A stretch of DNA of 64,000 nt from Streptomyces sp. NBC_00078. Its GTDB lineage: Bacteria; Actinomycetota; Actinomycetes; Streptomycetales; Streptomycetaceae. Positions 21,919 to 31,839 of the stretch are shown piece after piece; position 1 is the first letter of the stretch; the number at the start of each line of letters is the position of its first letter. The notes beneath the pieces were generated by a model. It saw nothing but the letters and a program-made list of their open reading frames with translations, had not been told where the DNA came from and did not search any database. The position numbers and the translations under genes are program-made. The DNA is taken from assembly GCF_026343335.1 (NCBI RefSeq), contig NZ_JAPELX010000001.1, forward strand, positions 1,550,001 through 1,614,000, read 5' to 3'.

Positions 21919-24492
21919 CTACGACCTGCTGCGCGCCGACGTCACCCGGTACACGTCGTACACGCCCTCCACGCCCCGCACAGCCTTCAAAACGTGGCCG
22001 AGGTGCTTCGGGTCGCCCATCTCGAAGGTGAAGCGTGAGGTGGCGACCCGGTCGCGGGAGGTCTGGACGGCCGCGGACAGGATGTTGACGTGCTGGTCGG
22101 ACAGGACGCGGGTGACGTCCGACAGGAGCCGGGAGCGGTCCAGTGCCTCGACCTGGATGGCGACCAGGAAGACCGAGGACTGGGTGGGCGCCCACTCGAC
22201 CTCGAGGATGCGCTCGGGCTCGCGGGACAGTGAGCCCACGTTCACGCAGTCGTTGCGATGAACCGATACGCCACTACCGCGCGTGACGAAACCCATGATG
22301 GGGTCACCGGGGACCGGCGTACAGCAGCGGGCCAGCTTGACCCACACGTCGTCGACACCCTTGACGACGACGCCCGGGTCGGCGTTGGAGCGGCGCTTGC
22401 GGCTGCGGCTCCTGGTCGGCGGGACCGACTCGTCGATCTCCTCGGTGGCGGCCTCCTCGCCGCCGAGTGCGGAAACGAGCTTCTGCACGACGTTCTGCGC
22501 GGAGACATGGCCCTCGCCGATCGCCGCGTACAGCGCGGAGATGTCCGGGTAACGCATCTCGTGCGCGAGCGTGACGAGTGAATCGCCGGTGAGGATGCGC
22601 TGGATCGGCAGGTTCTGTTTGCGCATCGCGCGGACGATGGCGTCCTTGCCCTGCTCGATCGCCTCGTCGCGGCGCTCCTTGGAGAACCAGGCCCGGATCT
22701 TGTTGCGGGCACGCGGCGACTTCACGAAGCCCAGCCAGTCGCGGGACGGGCCCGCGCCGGCCGCCTTGGAGGTGAAGACCTCCACCAAGTCGCCGTTGTC
22801 CAGGGTGGATTCGAGCGGTACGAGCCTGCCGTTGACCCGCGCTCCTATGGTCCGGTGGCCGACCTCGGTGTGCACCGCGTACGAGAAGTCCACCGGGGTG
22901 GCACCGGCCGGCAGCGCTATCACGTCGCCCTTCGGCGTGAAGACGAAGACCTCGTTGCGCGACAGGTCGAAGCGCAGGGACTCCAGGAACTCGCCGGGGT
23001 CCTCCGTCTCCTTCTGCCAGTCGAGGAGTTGGCGCAGCCACGCCATGTCGTTGAGGTGGTCGTCCTTGCCGGTGGTCCTCGGCTGGTCCGAGCGCACCTT
23101 GGAGGCGCCGGCGACGGCCTCCTGCTTGTACTTCCAGTGCGCCGCGATGCCGTACTCGGCGCGGCGGTGCATGTCGAAGGTGCGGATCTGCAGCTCGACC
23201 GGCTTGCCGTTGGGGCCGATGACCGTCGTGTGCAGCGACTGGTACATGTTGAACTTGGGCATCGCGATGTAGTCCTTGAACCGGCCGGGGACCGGGTTCC
23301 ATCGCGCGTGCACGGTGCCGAGGGCGGCGTAGCAGTCGCGGACCGTGTCGACCAGTACACGGATGCCCACCAGGTCGTAGATCTCCGCGAAGTCGCGTCC
23401 GCGGACGATCATCTTCTGGTAGACGCTGTAGTAGTGCTTCGGGCGGCCGGTGACGGTGGCCTTGATCCGCGCGGCCCGCAGATCCTGCTGGACCTCGTCG
23501 GTCACTATGGCCAGGTACTCGTCCCGCTTGGGCGCCCGCTCGGCGACGAGCCGCACGATCTCGTCGTACATCTTCGGGTAGAGGATCGCGAAGGCGAGGT
23601 CCTCCAGCTCCCACTTGATGGTGTTCATGCCGAGGCGGTGGGCGAGCGGCGCGTAGATCTCCAGCGTCTCGCGCGCCTTCTTCTCCTGCTTCTCGCGCTT
23701 GAGGTAGCGCATGGTGCGCATGTTGTGCAGGCGGTCGGCGAGCTTGATGACCAGGACGCGCGGGTCCTTGGCCATGGCTACGACCATCTTGCGCACGGTC
23801 TCGGCCTGCGCCGCCTCGCCGAACTTGACCTTGTCCAGCTTCGTGACGCCGTCGACGAGCAGCGCGACCGAGTCGCCGAAGTCGCGGCGCAGCTGGTCGA
23901 GGCCGTACTCGGTGTCCTCGACGGTGTCGTGCAGCAGCCCGGCCATGAGGGTGGCCGGATCCATGCCCAGCTCGGCGAGGATCGTGGTCACGGCCAGCGG
24001 GTGGGTGATGTACGGGTCGCCGCTCTTGCGCTTCTGGCCGCGGTGCCAGCGCTCGGCGACCTGGTAGGCCTTCTCTATCTGCCGCAGCGTGGCGGTCTCG
24101 ATCTTCGGGTCGTTGCTGCGCACTATCCGCAGCAACGGCTCCAGCACGGGGTTGTACGGGTTGGAGCGCTGGACGCCGAGGCGAGCCAGCCGGGCGCGGA
24201 CGCGGTTGGAGGAGCCGGAGCGGGCGGGCTGGCCGGTGTTCGGGCGGACCGCGGGCGGCGTGGGTGCGGTTCGCTCGCCCGAGGGGGCTCCCGCCGCTTG
24301 GGCGGAGTCGAGAGCGGGGGACGGCTTGGGGCGCGACTCTTCGGCCGACTTGCCTACGGGGGCCGCCTGGGCGTGCTCGACCGGCCCGCGGGCGTCGTTC
24401 TTCGCGTGCGGTGTGTTCGGCGCGGGCTTGGCCGCGGCTGCCGAGGCGGACTCGGGCTTGGCGGCGGTCAGGTGCTGGGCCTCGTCTGGCAA
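21919..24492 (-). CDS. relA: Bifunctional (p)ppGpp synthetase/hydrolase
   Basis: The enzyme makes and degrades (p)ppGpp, the stringent-response signal, which in Streptomyces also affects antibiotic production. The 857-residue product has an N-terminal Ala/Pro-rich extension (1-95), an HD hydrolase domain with His150, His164, His188-Asp189 and the HDTVEDT motif, a synthetase domain with RFKDYI (the form typical of bifunctional enzymes), a TGS domain ([15 protein letters not shown]) and a C-terminal ACT domain. Both activities therefore look intact. The start is TTG at 24492 with GAGGAG upstream. Its upstream region contains a long G-rich repeat tract. Confidence 0.96.
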   Translation of the reverse strand: MPDEAQHLTAAKPESASAAAAKPAPNTPHAKNDARGPVEHAQAAPVGKSAEESRPKPSPALDSAQAAGAPSGERTAPTPPAVRPNTGQPARSGSSNRVRARLARLGVQRSNPYNPVLEPLLRIVRSNDPKIETATLRQIEKAYQVAERWHRGQKRKSGDPYITHPLAVTTILAELGMDPATLMAGLLHDTVEDTEYGLDQLRRDFGDSVALLVDGVTKLDKVKFGEAAQAETVRKMVVAMAKDPRVLVIKLADRLHNMRTMRYLKREKQEKKARETLEIYAPLAHRLGMNTIKWELEDLAFAILYPKMYDEIVRLVAERAPKRDEYLAIVTDEVQQDLRAARIKATVTGRPKHYYSVYQKMIVRGRDFAEIYDLVGIRVLVDTVRDCYAALGTVHARWNPVPGRFKDYIAMPKFNMYQSLHTTVIGPNGKPVELQIRTFDMHRRAEYGIAAHWKYKQEAVAGASKVRSDQPRTTGKDDHLNDMAWLRQLLDWQKETEDPGEFLESLRFDLSRNEVFVFTPKGDVIALPAGATPVDFSYAVHTEVGHRTIGARVNGRLVPLESTLDNGDLVEVFTSKAAGAGPSRDWLGFVKSPRARNKIRAWFSKERRDEAIEQGKDAIVRAMRKQNLPIQRILTGDSLVTLAHEMRYPDISALYAAIGEGHVSAQNVVQKLVSALGGEEAATEEIDESVPPTRSRSRKRRSNADPGVVVKGVDDVWVKLARCCTPVPGDPIMGFVTRGSGVSVHRNDCVNVGSLSREPERILEVEWAPTQSSVFLVAIQVEALDRSRLLSDVTRVLSDQHVNILSAAVQTSRDRVATSRFTFEMGDPKHLGHVLKAVRGVEGVYDVYRVTSARSRS

Positions 24493-24711
24493 GAGGACTC
24501 CTCGTGCGCGATCCGGGTCCCCCGGTCAGGCTCCGGAGACCCCATGGTAGCGATCCTGGGCCGCAGGATCGCCTTCAGGCCACTGTGAGGACCGTCTACC
24601 CACGAAACAGAAGAGGCACCTGCCGGATTCCCGAGCACGGCTTCGGGGCGAGCTGGGGGCGTCTTGGGGGTGACGGAGAGCTGGCGGGGGCGCGGGGCCG
24701 GGGGCGGACGG
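24493..24711 (-). promoter_or_regulatory. relA upstream/promoter region
   Basis: About 220 bp immediately upstream of the relA start precede the G-rich tandem array. No gene is evident on either strand, and the promoter of relA is expected here. I cannot mark -10/-35 boxes with confidence. Confidence 0.35.
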
Positions 24712-24888
24712 GGGCCGGGGTGGCGCGAGGGCCGAGGTGGCGGGGTGGCACGAGGGCCGGGGTGGCGGGGTGGCACGAGGGCCGAGGTGGCGGGGTGGCG
24801 GGGTGGCGCGAGGGCCGAGGTGGCGGGGTGGCACGAGGGCCGAGGTGGCGGGGTGGCGGGGTGGCACGAGGGCCGAGGTGGCGGGGGA
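24712..24888. repeat. Nested G-rich tandem repeat upstream of relA
   Basis: Seven successive units begin GGGCCG(A/G)GGTGGC and end CACGA or CGCGA. The basic unit is 25 bp; two of the seven carry an additional 8-bp GGGGTGGC block and are 33 bp, and the first and last are shorter. G runs of three and four recur on the plus strand with almost no C-run interruption, so G-quadruplex formation is plausible. Frames through it give only repetitive Gly/Arg/Trp/Val peptides, so it is not coding. Confidence 0.92.
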
Positions 24889-25020
24889 GCTGCGGGACCG
24901 CACGCGGTCTGAAAGACCGCGGGGAAGCTGCGGGACCGCGCACAGGCCCAAAGGCCGCACAGAAGCCGCCGGACACACAGGCCCAAAGGCCGCATGGGGG
25001 CTGCGGGGACCGCAGGCATG
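24889..25020. repeat. Degenerate hairpin repeats between apt and relA
   Basis: Three copies of a GCTGCGGGACCGC-like segment alternate with small hairpins: GCGGTCTGAAAGACCGC (24904-24920) and two identical GGCCCAAAGGCC cores. The pattern 'X-GAAA-X', GCGGGGAA, TGCGxGACC matches the dispersed intergenic repeat family common in Streptomyces, another copy of which is at 51.4 kb. The remaining stretch to 25166 is GC-rich with no gene. Confidence 0.6.
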
Positions 25021-25166
25021 CCGAGGGGCGGCGCTGAAGCGGGGGTGAGCGGCCAGGTGGGCCCGCGGGCCGCAAGGCGGTTCTGGAGCCGTGTGGGGGC
25101 GCACGACGTAGGGCCGGGCCCCGCACGGGGCACGCCCGGGGCGTGACCCGTGGGGCCGCTGACGTG

Positions 25167-25205
25167 CGAAACGGCCGGCCCGGTGAGGCCGGGCCGGCCG
25201 TTTCG
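25167..25205 (-). terminator. Hairpin terminator downstream of apt
   Basis: A perfect 17-bp inverted repeat (25167-25183 with 25189-25205) with a five-base loop lies 18 bp past the apt stop and would end the yajC-secD-secF-apt transcript. Confidence 0.9.
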
Positions 25206-25223
25206 TGGTGAGGTACTGCGGTG

Positions 25224-25763
25224 TCAGACCTGGAGCAGGGCCTCCAGTGGTGCGCCCGCGAGCGCCGGTTCCAGGCGGGGGCGGCCACGAAGGAAGCCCA
25301 GCTCCATCAGGACCGCGAGGCCGGCGACCTCGGCGCCCGCCCGGCGGATCAGCTGGATCGAGGCCTCGGCGGTGCCGCCCGTGGCGAGGACGTCGTCGAC
25401 GATCAGGATGCGGTCGTCGGCGGACAGGTCCTCCGCGTGCACCTCGATCTCCGCCGAGCCGTACTCCAGGTCGTAGGCCTGGCTCAGCGTCGCTCCGGGG
25501 AGCTTGCCCGCCTTGCGGACCGGGATGAAGCCCAGTCCGGCCCGGACGGCGACCGGGGCGCCGAGGATGAAGCCGCGGGCCTCCAGACCGACCACCTTCG
25601 TGGCACCGGTGTTCGTGGCGATCTCGGCCAGCGCGTCCGTCAGCGCCGTGAAGGCCGCCGGGTCCGCCAGGAGCGGGGTGATGTCCTTGAACATCACACC
25701 CGGCTCCGGGTAGTCGGCCACATCCCGGATGCGGCTGAGCAGCAGCTCCTTGATGTCCGTCAT
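25224..25763 (-). CDS. apt: Adenine phosphoribosyltransferase
   Basis: Apt salvages adenine to AMP using PRPP. The 179-residue product has the N-terminal YPEPGVMFKDITPLL, the GLEARGFILGAPVA adenine/PRPP loop and the PRPP-binding motif ILIVDDVLATGGT. The ATG at 25763 overlaps the secF stop by four bases (ATGA). The secD-secF-apt-rel order is a recurring actinobacterial arrangement, joining a nucleotide salvage gene to protein export; only transcription, not function, seems shared. Confidence 0.96.
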   Translation of the reverse strand: MTDIKELLLSRIRDVADYPEPGVMFKDITPLLADPAAFTALTDALAEIATNTGATKVVGLEARGFILGAPVAVRAGLGFIPVRKAGKLPGATLSQAYDLEYGSAEIEVHAEDLSADDRILIVDDVLATGGTAEASIQLIRRAGAEVAGLAVLMELGFLRGRPRLEPALAGAPLEALLQV

Positions 25764-26863
25764 CGGCGCTTCCCGGAGGGACGGCCACGGCCGCGGTTGC
25801 GGGACGCGGGCTGGTCGCGCGGACCGACGACGGCCGGGGCCGCGTCCTCCGGCTCGTCCACGCCGAGGCGCGCCCCGGCCAGTTCCTCCTCGGCGGCGGC
25901 CTGGGCCCGCTTGGCGAGGACGCGCTTCTTCAGGGCCTTCATCTGCGGCTCGGCCTCCTTGAGGTCCGCGACGAGCGGCGTGGCGATGAAGATCGAGGAG
26001 TACGCACCGGCCGCGAGGCCGACGAACAGCGACAGCGAGATGTCGTTGAGCGTTCCGGCGCCGAGGAAGCCGCCGCCGATGAACAGCAGGCCCGCGACCG
26101 GCAGCAGCGCGACGACCGTGGTGTTGATCGAGCGGACCAGGGTGCCGTTGATCGAGCGGTTGGCGATGTCGCTGTAGGTGAAGCGGGTCTGCTTGGTGAT
26201 GTCCTTCGTCTGCTCCTTGAGACTGTCGAAGACGACGACCGTGTCGTAGAGCGAGTAACCGAGGATCGTCAGCAGACCGATGACCGTGCCGGGCGTGACT
26301 TCGAAGCCGACCAGGGCGTAGATACCGGTCGTGATGGTGATGTCGTGGATCAGCGCGACCAGGGCCGCGAGCGCCATTCGCCACTCGAAGGCGATCGCCA
26401 GGTAGATCACCACGAGGACCATGAAGATGCCGAGGCCCTCCCAGGCCTTGTTGGCGATCTGGTCACCCCAGCTCGGGCCGACCAGGTCGGCGGCGATGGA
26501 CTCGGCGGACACGTTCATGTCCTTGGCCAGCTTGGCCTTCGTCGCGTCCGACTTCGCCGTGTCCATGCCGGCGATCTGGATGCGCAGGCCGCCGGTGCCG
26601 AGCTTCTGCACCACCGCGTCATGGCCGGCGGCCTTGGACGCGTAGGTCTCCGCCTGGGCCACCGAGACGCTGGTCTTCCCGGTCGTGAAGACGGCACCGC
26701 CCTGGAAGTCGATGCCCATGTTCAGGCCGCGCACCGCCAGGCCGACGATGGCGGTGATGGTGATCAGGATGGAGATGCCGTACCAGATCTTGCGCTTGCC
26801 GACGAAGTCGTAGCTGATCTCGCCGCGGTGGAGTCGGGCGCCGAGGTTGCCGAGTTTCGACAT
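25760..26863 (-). CDS. secF: Protein translocase subunit SecF
   Basis: SecF works with SecD and YajC at the SecYEG channel, using the proton gradient to pull exported proteins outward. The 367-residue protein has six expected membrane spans, the first periplasmic loop, and conserved segments such as GIDFQGGAVF after span 1 and VGFEVTPGTVIGLLTILGYSLYDTVVVFD in span 4. The C-terminal ~60 residues form a charged cytoplasmic tail. The ATG at 26863 is only 3 bp from the secD stop. Confidence 0.96.
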   Translation of the reverse strand: MSKLGNLGARLHRGEISYDFVGKRKIWYGISILITITAIVGLAVRGLNMGIDFQGGAVFTTGKTSVSVAQAETYASKAAGHDAVVQKLGTGGLRIQIAGMDTAKSDATKAKLAKDMNVSAESIAADLVGPSWGDQIANKAWEGLGIFMVLVVIYLAIAFEWRMALAALVALIHDITITTGIYALVGFEVTPGTVIGLLTILGYSLYDTVVVFDSLKEQTKDITKQTRFTYSDIANRSINGTLVRSINTTVVALLPVAGLLFIGGGFLGAGTLNDISLSLFVGLAAGAYSSIFIATPLVADLKEAEPQMKALKKRVLAKRAQAAAEEELAGARLGVDEPEDAAPAVVGPRDQPASRNRGRGRPSGKRR

Positions 26864-26866
26864 CGC

Positions 26867-28630
26867 TCACGCTTCCTTCGGGTCGACAGGGCCGGCGACG
26901 GGGCCGGAGGGACGGCGGGTGCGGCGCAGGGGGGCCTTGGCGCCCAGGCCCTTCGGATCGAGCCCCGACCACTTGTGGCCGCTCGCGAAGAACTTACGTC
27001 GGGCGAGCAGCGTCATCAGCGGCTTGGTGAAGAAGAAGACGACGACCACGTCGAGCACGGTGGTCAGACCGAGCGTGAACGCGAAGCCCTGGACCTTGCC
27101 GACGGTCACGATGAACAACACGGCGGCGGCCAGGAACGACACGAAGTCGGAGACCAGGATGGTGCGCCGGGCGCGCGGCCAGGCCCGCTCGACGGCGGGG
27201 CGCAGCGTGCGGCCCTCGCGGATCTCGTCCCTGATGCGTTCGAAGAACACGATGAACGAGTCCGCGGTGATGCCGATCGCGACGATCGCGCCGCAGATGG
27301 CCGGGAGGTTCAGCGCGAAGTGGATCGCGGGGCCGAGCAGCGACATGATCACGTAGGTGAGGATCGCGGACACCAGCAGCGAGGGGATCGCGACGACCGA
27401 CAGACCGCGGTAGAACGCCAGCAGGTAGATGACGACCAGAGCGAGGCCGATCGCGCCCGCGACCAGACCGGCGTGCAACTGCTCGCCGCCGAGCGCGGCG
27501 GTCACGGTGGTCACGCTCTGCTCTTTGAAGGAGAGCGGGAGCGCGCCGTAGGACAGCATGTTGGCGAGGCCCTGGGCCTCCTGCTGGTTGAAGCTGCCGG
27601 AGATCTCTGCATTGCCGCCGGTCAGCGCCTGCTTGACGTACGGGTCGGAGACCACGTTGCCGTCGAGGACGATCGCGAACTGGTTCTGCGGGGTCTGGTT
27701 CTTGGCCAGCTGGCCGGTGATGTCGGCGAACTTCTTGGCGCCCTGGGACGTGAAGTCCATGGTGACGGTCCAGCCGGCGGCGGTCTGCGTGTTGAAGACG
27801 GCCTGCGCCTTCTTGACGTCCGTGCCGTCGACGGCGGCGGGGCCGAGAACGTACTTCTGCCACTGATGCTGCGAGTTCTGGCCGCAGGCGACGGTGGGGT
27901 CGGTGGGCTTGGCCCCCTGGCCGGCGGTGGTCCGGACCGACTGCTTGGTGCAGTCGAGGGCAGCGTACTGCGCCTTCAGCTTGGCGGCCGCGTCACTGGC
28001 GGCGGAGCTACCGCTCGGCGACGGGGAGGGGCTGGAGGACGCCTTCGCGCTGGCGCTCGGCGTCGAGTCCGCCTTCAGCGCGTCGGTCACGGCGCGACCC
28101 TGCGAGGTGGCGGTGGCCGAGGGACTCGCGGAGGAGGACGAGGTTGCCTTCGGCTTACCGGTCGCCTTGCCCGAGGGGCTGCTGGAGGCACTCGGCGTCG
28201 GGCTGGTCGTGGCGGCGGCGCCGGAGGCCTCGGTGGTGAGCACCGGCCGGAAGTACAGCTTGGCGGTGGTGCCGACCTGCTCCCGCGCCTGCTTGGAGTT
28301 CGTGCCCTTGGGGATGTTGACGATGATGTTGCTGGCGCCCTGGGTCTGGACCTCCGTTTCGGACACGCCCAGACCGTTGACACGGCGGTTCATGATGGCG
28401 ACCGCGGTGTCCATGTTGGTCTTGTTGATTGCGTTGGGCTGGCCCGGCTCGTTCTCCGCCTGAAGCGTGATGCTCGTACCACCGGCAAGGTCGATGCCGA
28501 GACGCGGAGTGGTATGACCCGAGGCGAACATTCCTCCGGTGAGCGCCACGATGGCGATCAGGATGAGGGCCAGCGAGCGCCCTGGCTTGCTCTGGGCGCT
28601 CGCGCTTCGGCCCTTCTTAGGTGCTGCCAC
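26867..28630 (-). CDS. secD: Protein translocase subunit SecD with Ser/Pro-rich insert
   Basis: SecD is the large accessory subunit of the Sec export machine. The 587-residue protein has a first span near residues 18-36, the conserved GIDLAGGTSITLQ segment, a large external region, and five further spans with AITVGITADSFIVFFERI-type residues (here AIGITADSFIVFFERIRDE). Residues ~137-212 are a low-complexity Ser/Pro/Ala/Thr/Lys insertion in the external domain. The GTG at 28630 was chosen because AGGGAG lies nine bases upstream; an ATG 20 codons earlier has no such site. Confidence 0.95.
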   Translation of the reverse strand: MAAPKKGRSASAQSKPGRSLALILIAIVALTGGMFASGHTTPRLGIDLAGGTSITLQAENEPGQPNAINKTNMDTAVAIMNRRVNGLGVSETEVQTQGASNIIVNIPKGTNSKQAREQVGTTAKLYFRPVLTTEASGAAATTSPTPSASSSPSGKATGKPKATSSSSASPSATATSQGRAVTDALKADSTPSASAKASSSPSPSPSGSSAASDAAAKLKAQYAALDCTKQSVRTTAGQGAKPTDPTVACGQNSQHQWQKYVLGPAAVDGTDVKKAQAVFNTQTAAGWTVTMDFTSQGAKKFADITGQLAKNQTPQNQFAIVLDGNVVSDPYVKQALTGGNAEISGSFNQQEAQGLANMLSYGALPLSFKEQSVTTVTAALGGEQLHAGLVAGAIGLALVVIYLLAFYRGLSVVAIPSLLVSAILTYVIMSLLGPAIHFALNLPAICGAIVAIGITADSFIVFFERIRDEIREGRTLRPAVERAWPRARRTILVSDFVSFLAAAVLFIVTVGKVQGFAFTLGLTTVLDVVVVFFFTKPLMTLLARRKFFASGHKWSGLDPKGLGAKAPLRRTRRPSGPVAGPVDPKEA

Positions 28631-28762
28631 CTTCTCGTACTCCCTCTCGGGCCGCTCCGCGCCGGATCTTCGGGCGGACGGCCATGACATGGTGTCGGGA
28701 TCCCGTGCGAGCTGCGCATGATCCGGGGCGCGCGGAAGCGGACCGCACGCCCTGGGGCATGG

Positions 28763-29266
28763 CTACTTCGCCTCGGAGTCGCCGTCGGTCTTCTTCGGCT
28801 CTGCGTCCGACGTGGCCTCGGCGGCCGTCGTGTCGTCGGCCGGCTCCTCGGTCGCGTCCTTCTTGCCGAGGTCGACGGACTTGTCGTCGGAGGCGGCGGC
28901 AGCTTCGTCGGCGGAGTCGTCGGACTCGGTGAGGGAGGAGGCGTCGTCCGGGACCACGTCGGTGTCGGACTTCAGGTCGTGCTCGATGCCGTGCACGATG
29001 CGGTTGTACTCGTCATCGCTGAGCACGGAACCGATGGCGTTCTTCCCGAAGAGGAGCTCGACTCCCGGGCCGGCGTCGAGGAGGACCGTGTCGTCGTTGA
29101 CCTCCTTGACCGTCGCGTACATGCCCCCGATCGTGCGGACGCCGCTGCCGGGCTGCAGCTCGTTGCGCATCGCGGCGGCCTGCTGCTGCTTGCGCTTGGC
29201 CGAGCGGGTCATGAGGAACATGGCCCCGATGAGCACGATGAAGGGGAGGAGCATGGTGATATTCAC
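28763..29266 (-). CDS. yajC: Preprotein translocase subunit YajC
   Basis: YajC associates with SecDF. The 167-residue protein has one N-terminal membrane span (LLPFIVLIGAMFLM), the conserved RxKRKQQQ sequence and the YajC core GSGVRTIGGMYATVKEV. A long acidic tail (about 90 residues rich in Asp, Glu, Ser, Ala) follows, which is absent from E. coli YajC (110 residues). The GTG at 29266 gives the family N-terminus; an AAGGA site lies 11 bases upstream. It leads the yajC-secD-secF-apt operon. Confidence 0.92.
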   Translation of the reverse strand: MNITMLLPFIVLIGAMFLMTRSAKRKQQQAAAMRNELQPGSGVRTIGGMYATVKEVNDDTVLLDAGPGVELLFGKNAIGSVLSDDEYNRIVHGIEHDLKSDTDVVPDDASSLTESDDSADEAAAASDDKSVDLGKKDATEEPADDTTAAEATSDAEPKKTDGDSEAK

Positions 29267-29441
29267 GGGACGGTATTTCCTTCGCACGACCGCGATGGAG
29301 AGCGGCCTCATGGATGGGGGTATGTATACCGCCGACAAAGGCGGCATCGGCGGAGTCTAAGCGAGTCCACGCGCAGGGAACAACGCTCAGCATGGCACCT
29401 GGGTTCCTGACCGGGCCAATGCCCTCGCCGTCACGAACCCA

Positions 29442-30536
29442 TCACGTCCCGAACAGGTCCTGTTGTCCGTTTCCCGCAGTTGCCGAGCGGGGCGGCGTGA
29501 GGCCGAGATGCGCCCATGCCGCGGGGGTGGCGACCCGTCCGCGCGGGGTGCGGGCGAGCAGGCCCTCCCGGACGAGGAACGGTTCGGCGACCTCCTCGAC
29601 GGTCTCGCGCTCCTCCCCCACCGCGACCGCGAGCGTGGAGAGGCCGACGGGACCGCCGCCGAACAGCTTGAGCAGGGCCTCCAGAACTCCGCGGTCGAGG
29701 CGGTCGAGGCCGCGGGCGTCGACCTCGTAGACCTTCAGCGCGGCCGCGGCGATGTCGCGGGTGATGAATCCGTCGGCCTTGACCTGGGCGTAGTCGCGCA
29801 CGCGGCGCAGCAGGCGGTTGGCGATACGGGGCGTGCCGCGGGAGCGGCCGGCGATCTCGGCGGCGCCGTCGGCCTGGATCTCGACGTCGAGCAGGTTCGC
29901 GGAGCGGTGGATGACGCGCTCCAGCTCGGCGGGCTCGTAGAACTCCATGTGCGCGGTGAAGCCGAAGCGGTCGCGCAGCGGGGGCGGCAGCAGGCCCGCG
30001 CGCGTGGTGGCGCCGACCAGGGTGAACGGGGGCAGTTCGAGGGGGATGGCGGTGGCGCCGGGGCCCTTGCCGACGATGACGTCGACGCGGAAGTCCTCCA
30101 TCGCCATGTACAGCATCTCCTCGGCGGGCCGCGACATGCGGTGGATCTCGTCGAGGAAGAGGACCTCGCCCTCCTGTAGGGAGGAGAGGATCGCGGCGAG
30201 GTCGCCGGCGTGCTGGATGGCGGGTCCGCTGGTGATGCGGATCGGGGCGTCCATCTCGGCCGCGATGATCATCGAGAGGGTGGTCTTGCCGAGGCCCGGG
30301 GCGCCGGAGAGCAGCACGTGGTCGGCGGTGGCGCCACGCGCGCGTGCGGCGCGCAGCACGAGATCGAGCTGCTCGCGGACCTTCTCCTGTCCGATGAACT
30401 CGTCCAGGTCCTTGGGGCGCAGGGCGGCCTCGACGGCCTGGTCCTCGCCATCGGCAACAGAGTCCACCAGCCGCTCCGCGGCGGGGCCGACGAGCCGCTC
30501 GGCGGCGGGGGTGTCGGTCGGGTCGTCCCAGTTCAC
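29442..30536 (-). CDS. ruvB: Holliday junction branch-migration helicase RuvB
   Basis: RuvB hexamers pump DNA through a Holliday junction bound by RuvA. The 364-residue AAA+ protein has Walker [10 protein letters not shown], Walker [10 protein letters not shown], sensor GATTRAGLL, the arginine-finger region [12 protein letters not shown] and a C-terminal winged helix ([17 protein letters not shown]). The GTG at 30536 gives [11 protein letters not shown] repeated AAERLV sequence near residues 11-24 is a small N-terminal extension. It follows ruvA by 32 bp in a ruvC-ruvA-ruvB operon. Confidence 0.97.
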   Translation of the reverse strand: MNWDDPTDTPAAERLVGPAAERLVDSVADGEDQAVEAALRPKDLDEFIGQEKVREQLDLVLRAARARGATADHVLLSGAPGLGKTTLSMIIAAEMDAPIRITSGPAIQHAGDLAAILSSLQEGEVLFLDEIHRMSRPAEEMLYMAMEDFRVDVIVGKGPGATAIPLELPPFTLVGATTRAGLLPPPLRDRFGFTAHMEFYEPAELERVIHRSANLLDVEIQADGAAEIAGRSRGTPRIANRLLRRVRDYAQVKADGFITRDIAAAALKVYEVDARGLDRLDRGVLEALLKLFGGGPVGLSTLAVAVGEERETVEEVAEPFLVREGLLARTPRGRVATPAAWAHLGLTPPRSATAGNGQQDLFGT

Positions 30537-30568
30537 TGAGATCTCCTAGCTGGGCTCGTGCAGGTGGG

Positions 30569-31174
30569 TCAGCGGGCGCGGTTGAGGGTCTGCAGGGCCG
30601 CTTTGAGCAGCTGACCGACCTGGGGCGTACCCTCGGCCGCCTCGGCCTGCGGTGCCACGGCGGACACGGCCTCGTCGGCCTCGCGGGTGGCGTACCCGAG
30701 GCCGATCAGGGCGGCGTGCAGCTGGTCGCGCCAGCCGGAGGTGACCGCCGTACCGACGGCCGGGGCGCCGATCGGTTCGCCGAGCCGGTCCCTGAGCTCC
30801 AGCAGCAGTTTCTGGGCGCCCTTCCTGCCGATGCCCGGGACGGCGATGAGAGCCTTCTCGTCGCTGGTGGAGACGGCTCGGCGCAGGGCGTCCGGGGAGT
30901 GCACCGCCAGCATCGCCTGGGCCAGGCGAGGGCCGACTCCGCTCGCCGTCTGCAGCAGCTCGAACACCTGGCGCTCGTCGTCGTCCACAAAGCCGTACAG
31001 CGTGAGCGAGTCCTCGCGGACGACCAGGGAGGTGGCGAGCTTGGCCGGCTTGCCGATGCGAAGGGTGGAGAGCGTGTTGGGGGTGCACTGCACGGCCATG
31101 CCGACACCGCCGACCTCGACGACGGCGGCGTCCGGGGCGAGGGCGGCGACCGTGCCGCTCACGAAGGCGATCAT
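30569..31174 (-). CDS. ruvA: Holliday junction DNA-binding subunit RuvA
   Basis: RuvA binds four-way junctions and directs RuvB. The 201-residue product has the N-terminal OB domain ([12 protein letters not shown]...[15 protein letters not shown]), two helix-hairpin-helix motifs ([11 protein letters not shown] and [16 protein letters not shown]) and a C-terminal RuvB-binding domain after an Ala-rich linker. The ATG at 31174 overlaps the ruvC stop by four bases. Confidence 0.97.
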   Translation of the reverse strand: MIAFVSGTVAALAPDAAVVEVGGVGMAVQCTPNTLSTLRIGKPAKLATSLVVREDSLTLYGFVDDDERQVFELLQTASGVGPRLAQAMLAVHSPDALRRAVSTSDEKALIAVPGIGRKGAQKLLLELRDRLGEPIGAPAVGTAVTSGWRDQLHAALIGLGYATREADEAVSAVAPQAEAAEGTPQVGQLLKAALQTLNRAR

Positions 31175-31719
31175 GCCGTACGGCCTTTCGACGGGGTCGG
31201 TGCTTTGGCTGCGTGCAGGGCGACGGCCTGCTGGAGTCGGTTCTGGGCGGGGGCGCGCCAGATGTGGCAGATGGCGAGCGCGAGGGCGTCCGCGGCGTCG
31301 GCCGGCTTGGGGGGCGCGTCGAGCCGCAGCAGCCGGGTGACCATGGCGCCGACCTGTGCCTTGTCGGCGCGGCCGCTGCCGGTGACCGCGGCCTTGACCT
31401 CGCTGGGGGTGTGCAGGGCGACGGGGATGCCGCGGCGGGCGGCACACAGCATGGCGACGGCGCTGGCCTGGGCGGTGCCCATCACGGTCCGTACGTTGTG
31501 CTGGCTGAACACCCGCTCCACGGCGACGACTTCGGGCCGGTACTCGTCCAGCCACTGCTCGATGCCGTGCTCGACGGCGACGAGGCGGTGCCCCAAGTCG
31601 GCGTCCGCGGGCGTCCGTACGACTCCGACGCCCACCATGGTGAGCGGCCGGCCCGCGACCCCGTCGACGACGCCCACGCCGCACCGCGTCAGTCCCGGGT
31701 CCACCCCCAGTACGCGCAC
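31171..31719 (-). CDS. ruvC: Holliday junction resolvase RuvC
   Basis: RuvC nicks Holliday junctions symmetrically. The 182-residue RNase H-fold protein keeps its acidic residues: Asp in [12 protein letters not shown], Glu in VVAVERVF and the Asp pair in [14 protein letters not shown]. The GTG at 31719 was chosen from the family start and a strong GAGGGGAGG site; upstream open frame is not homologous. First gene of ruvCAB, and clearly separated from yebC by a terminator. Confidence 0.97.
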   Translation of the reverse strand: MRVLGVDPGLTRCGVGVVDGVAGRPLTMVGVGVVRTPADADLGHRLVAVEHGIEQWLDEYRPEVVAVERVFSQHNVRTVMGTAQASAVAMLCAARRGIPVALHTPSEVKAAVTGSGRADKAQVGAMVTRLLRLDAPPKPADAADALALAICHIWRAPAQNRLQQAVALHAAKAPTPSKGRTA

Positions 31720-31780
31720 GTGCCCCTCCCCTCGGTGATCTTTGACTTCACGCCAGGCTATCCGCTGCCACCGACAACAG

Positions 31781-31816
31781 CGGCGGGCCGGTGGGACGTG
31801 TCCCACCGGCCCGCCG
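31781..31816 (-). terminator. Hairpin terminator downstream of yebC
   Basis: A perfect 16-bp inverted repeat (31781-31796 with 31801-31816) and a four-base loop lie 24 bp after the yebC stop and upstream of the ruvC promoter region. It isolates the pdx/yebC transcript from ruvCAB. Confidence 0.88.
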
Positions 31817-31839
31817 AAACCGCCGCGTTCGAGGCCGTG

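Noticed and set aside
24526..25288. Several long frames through the apt-relA gap
   Set aside because: They translate the G-rich repeats into Pro/Arg/His or Gly/Trp/Arg repeats in several frames at once, which is what repetitive GC-rich DNA gives without coding.
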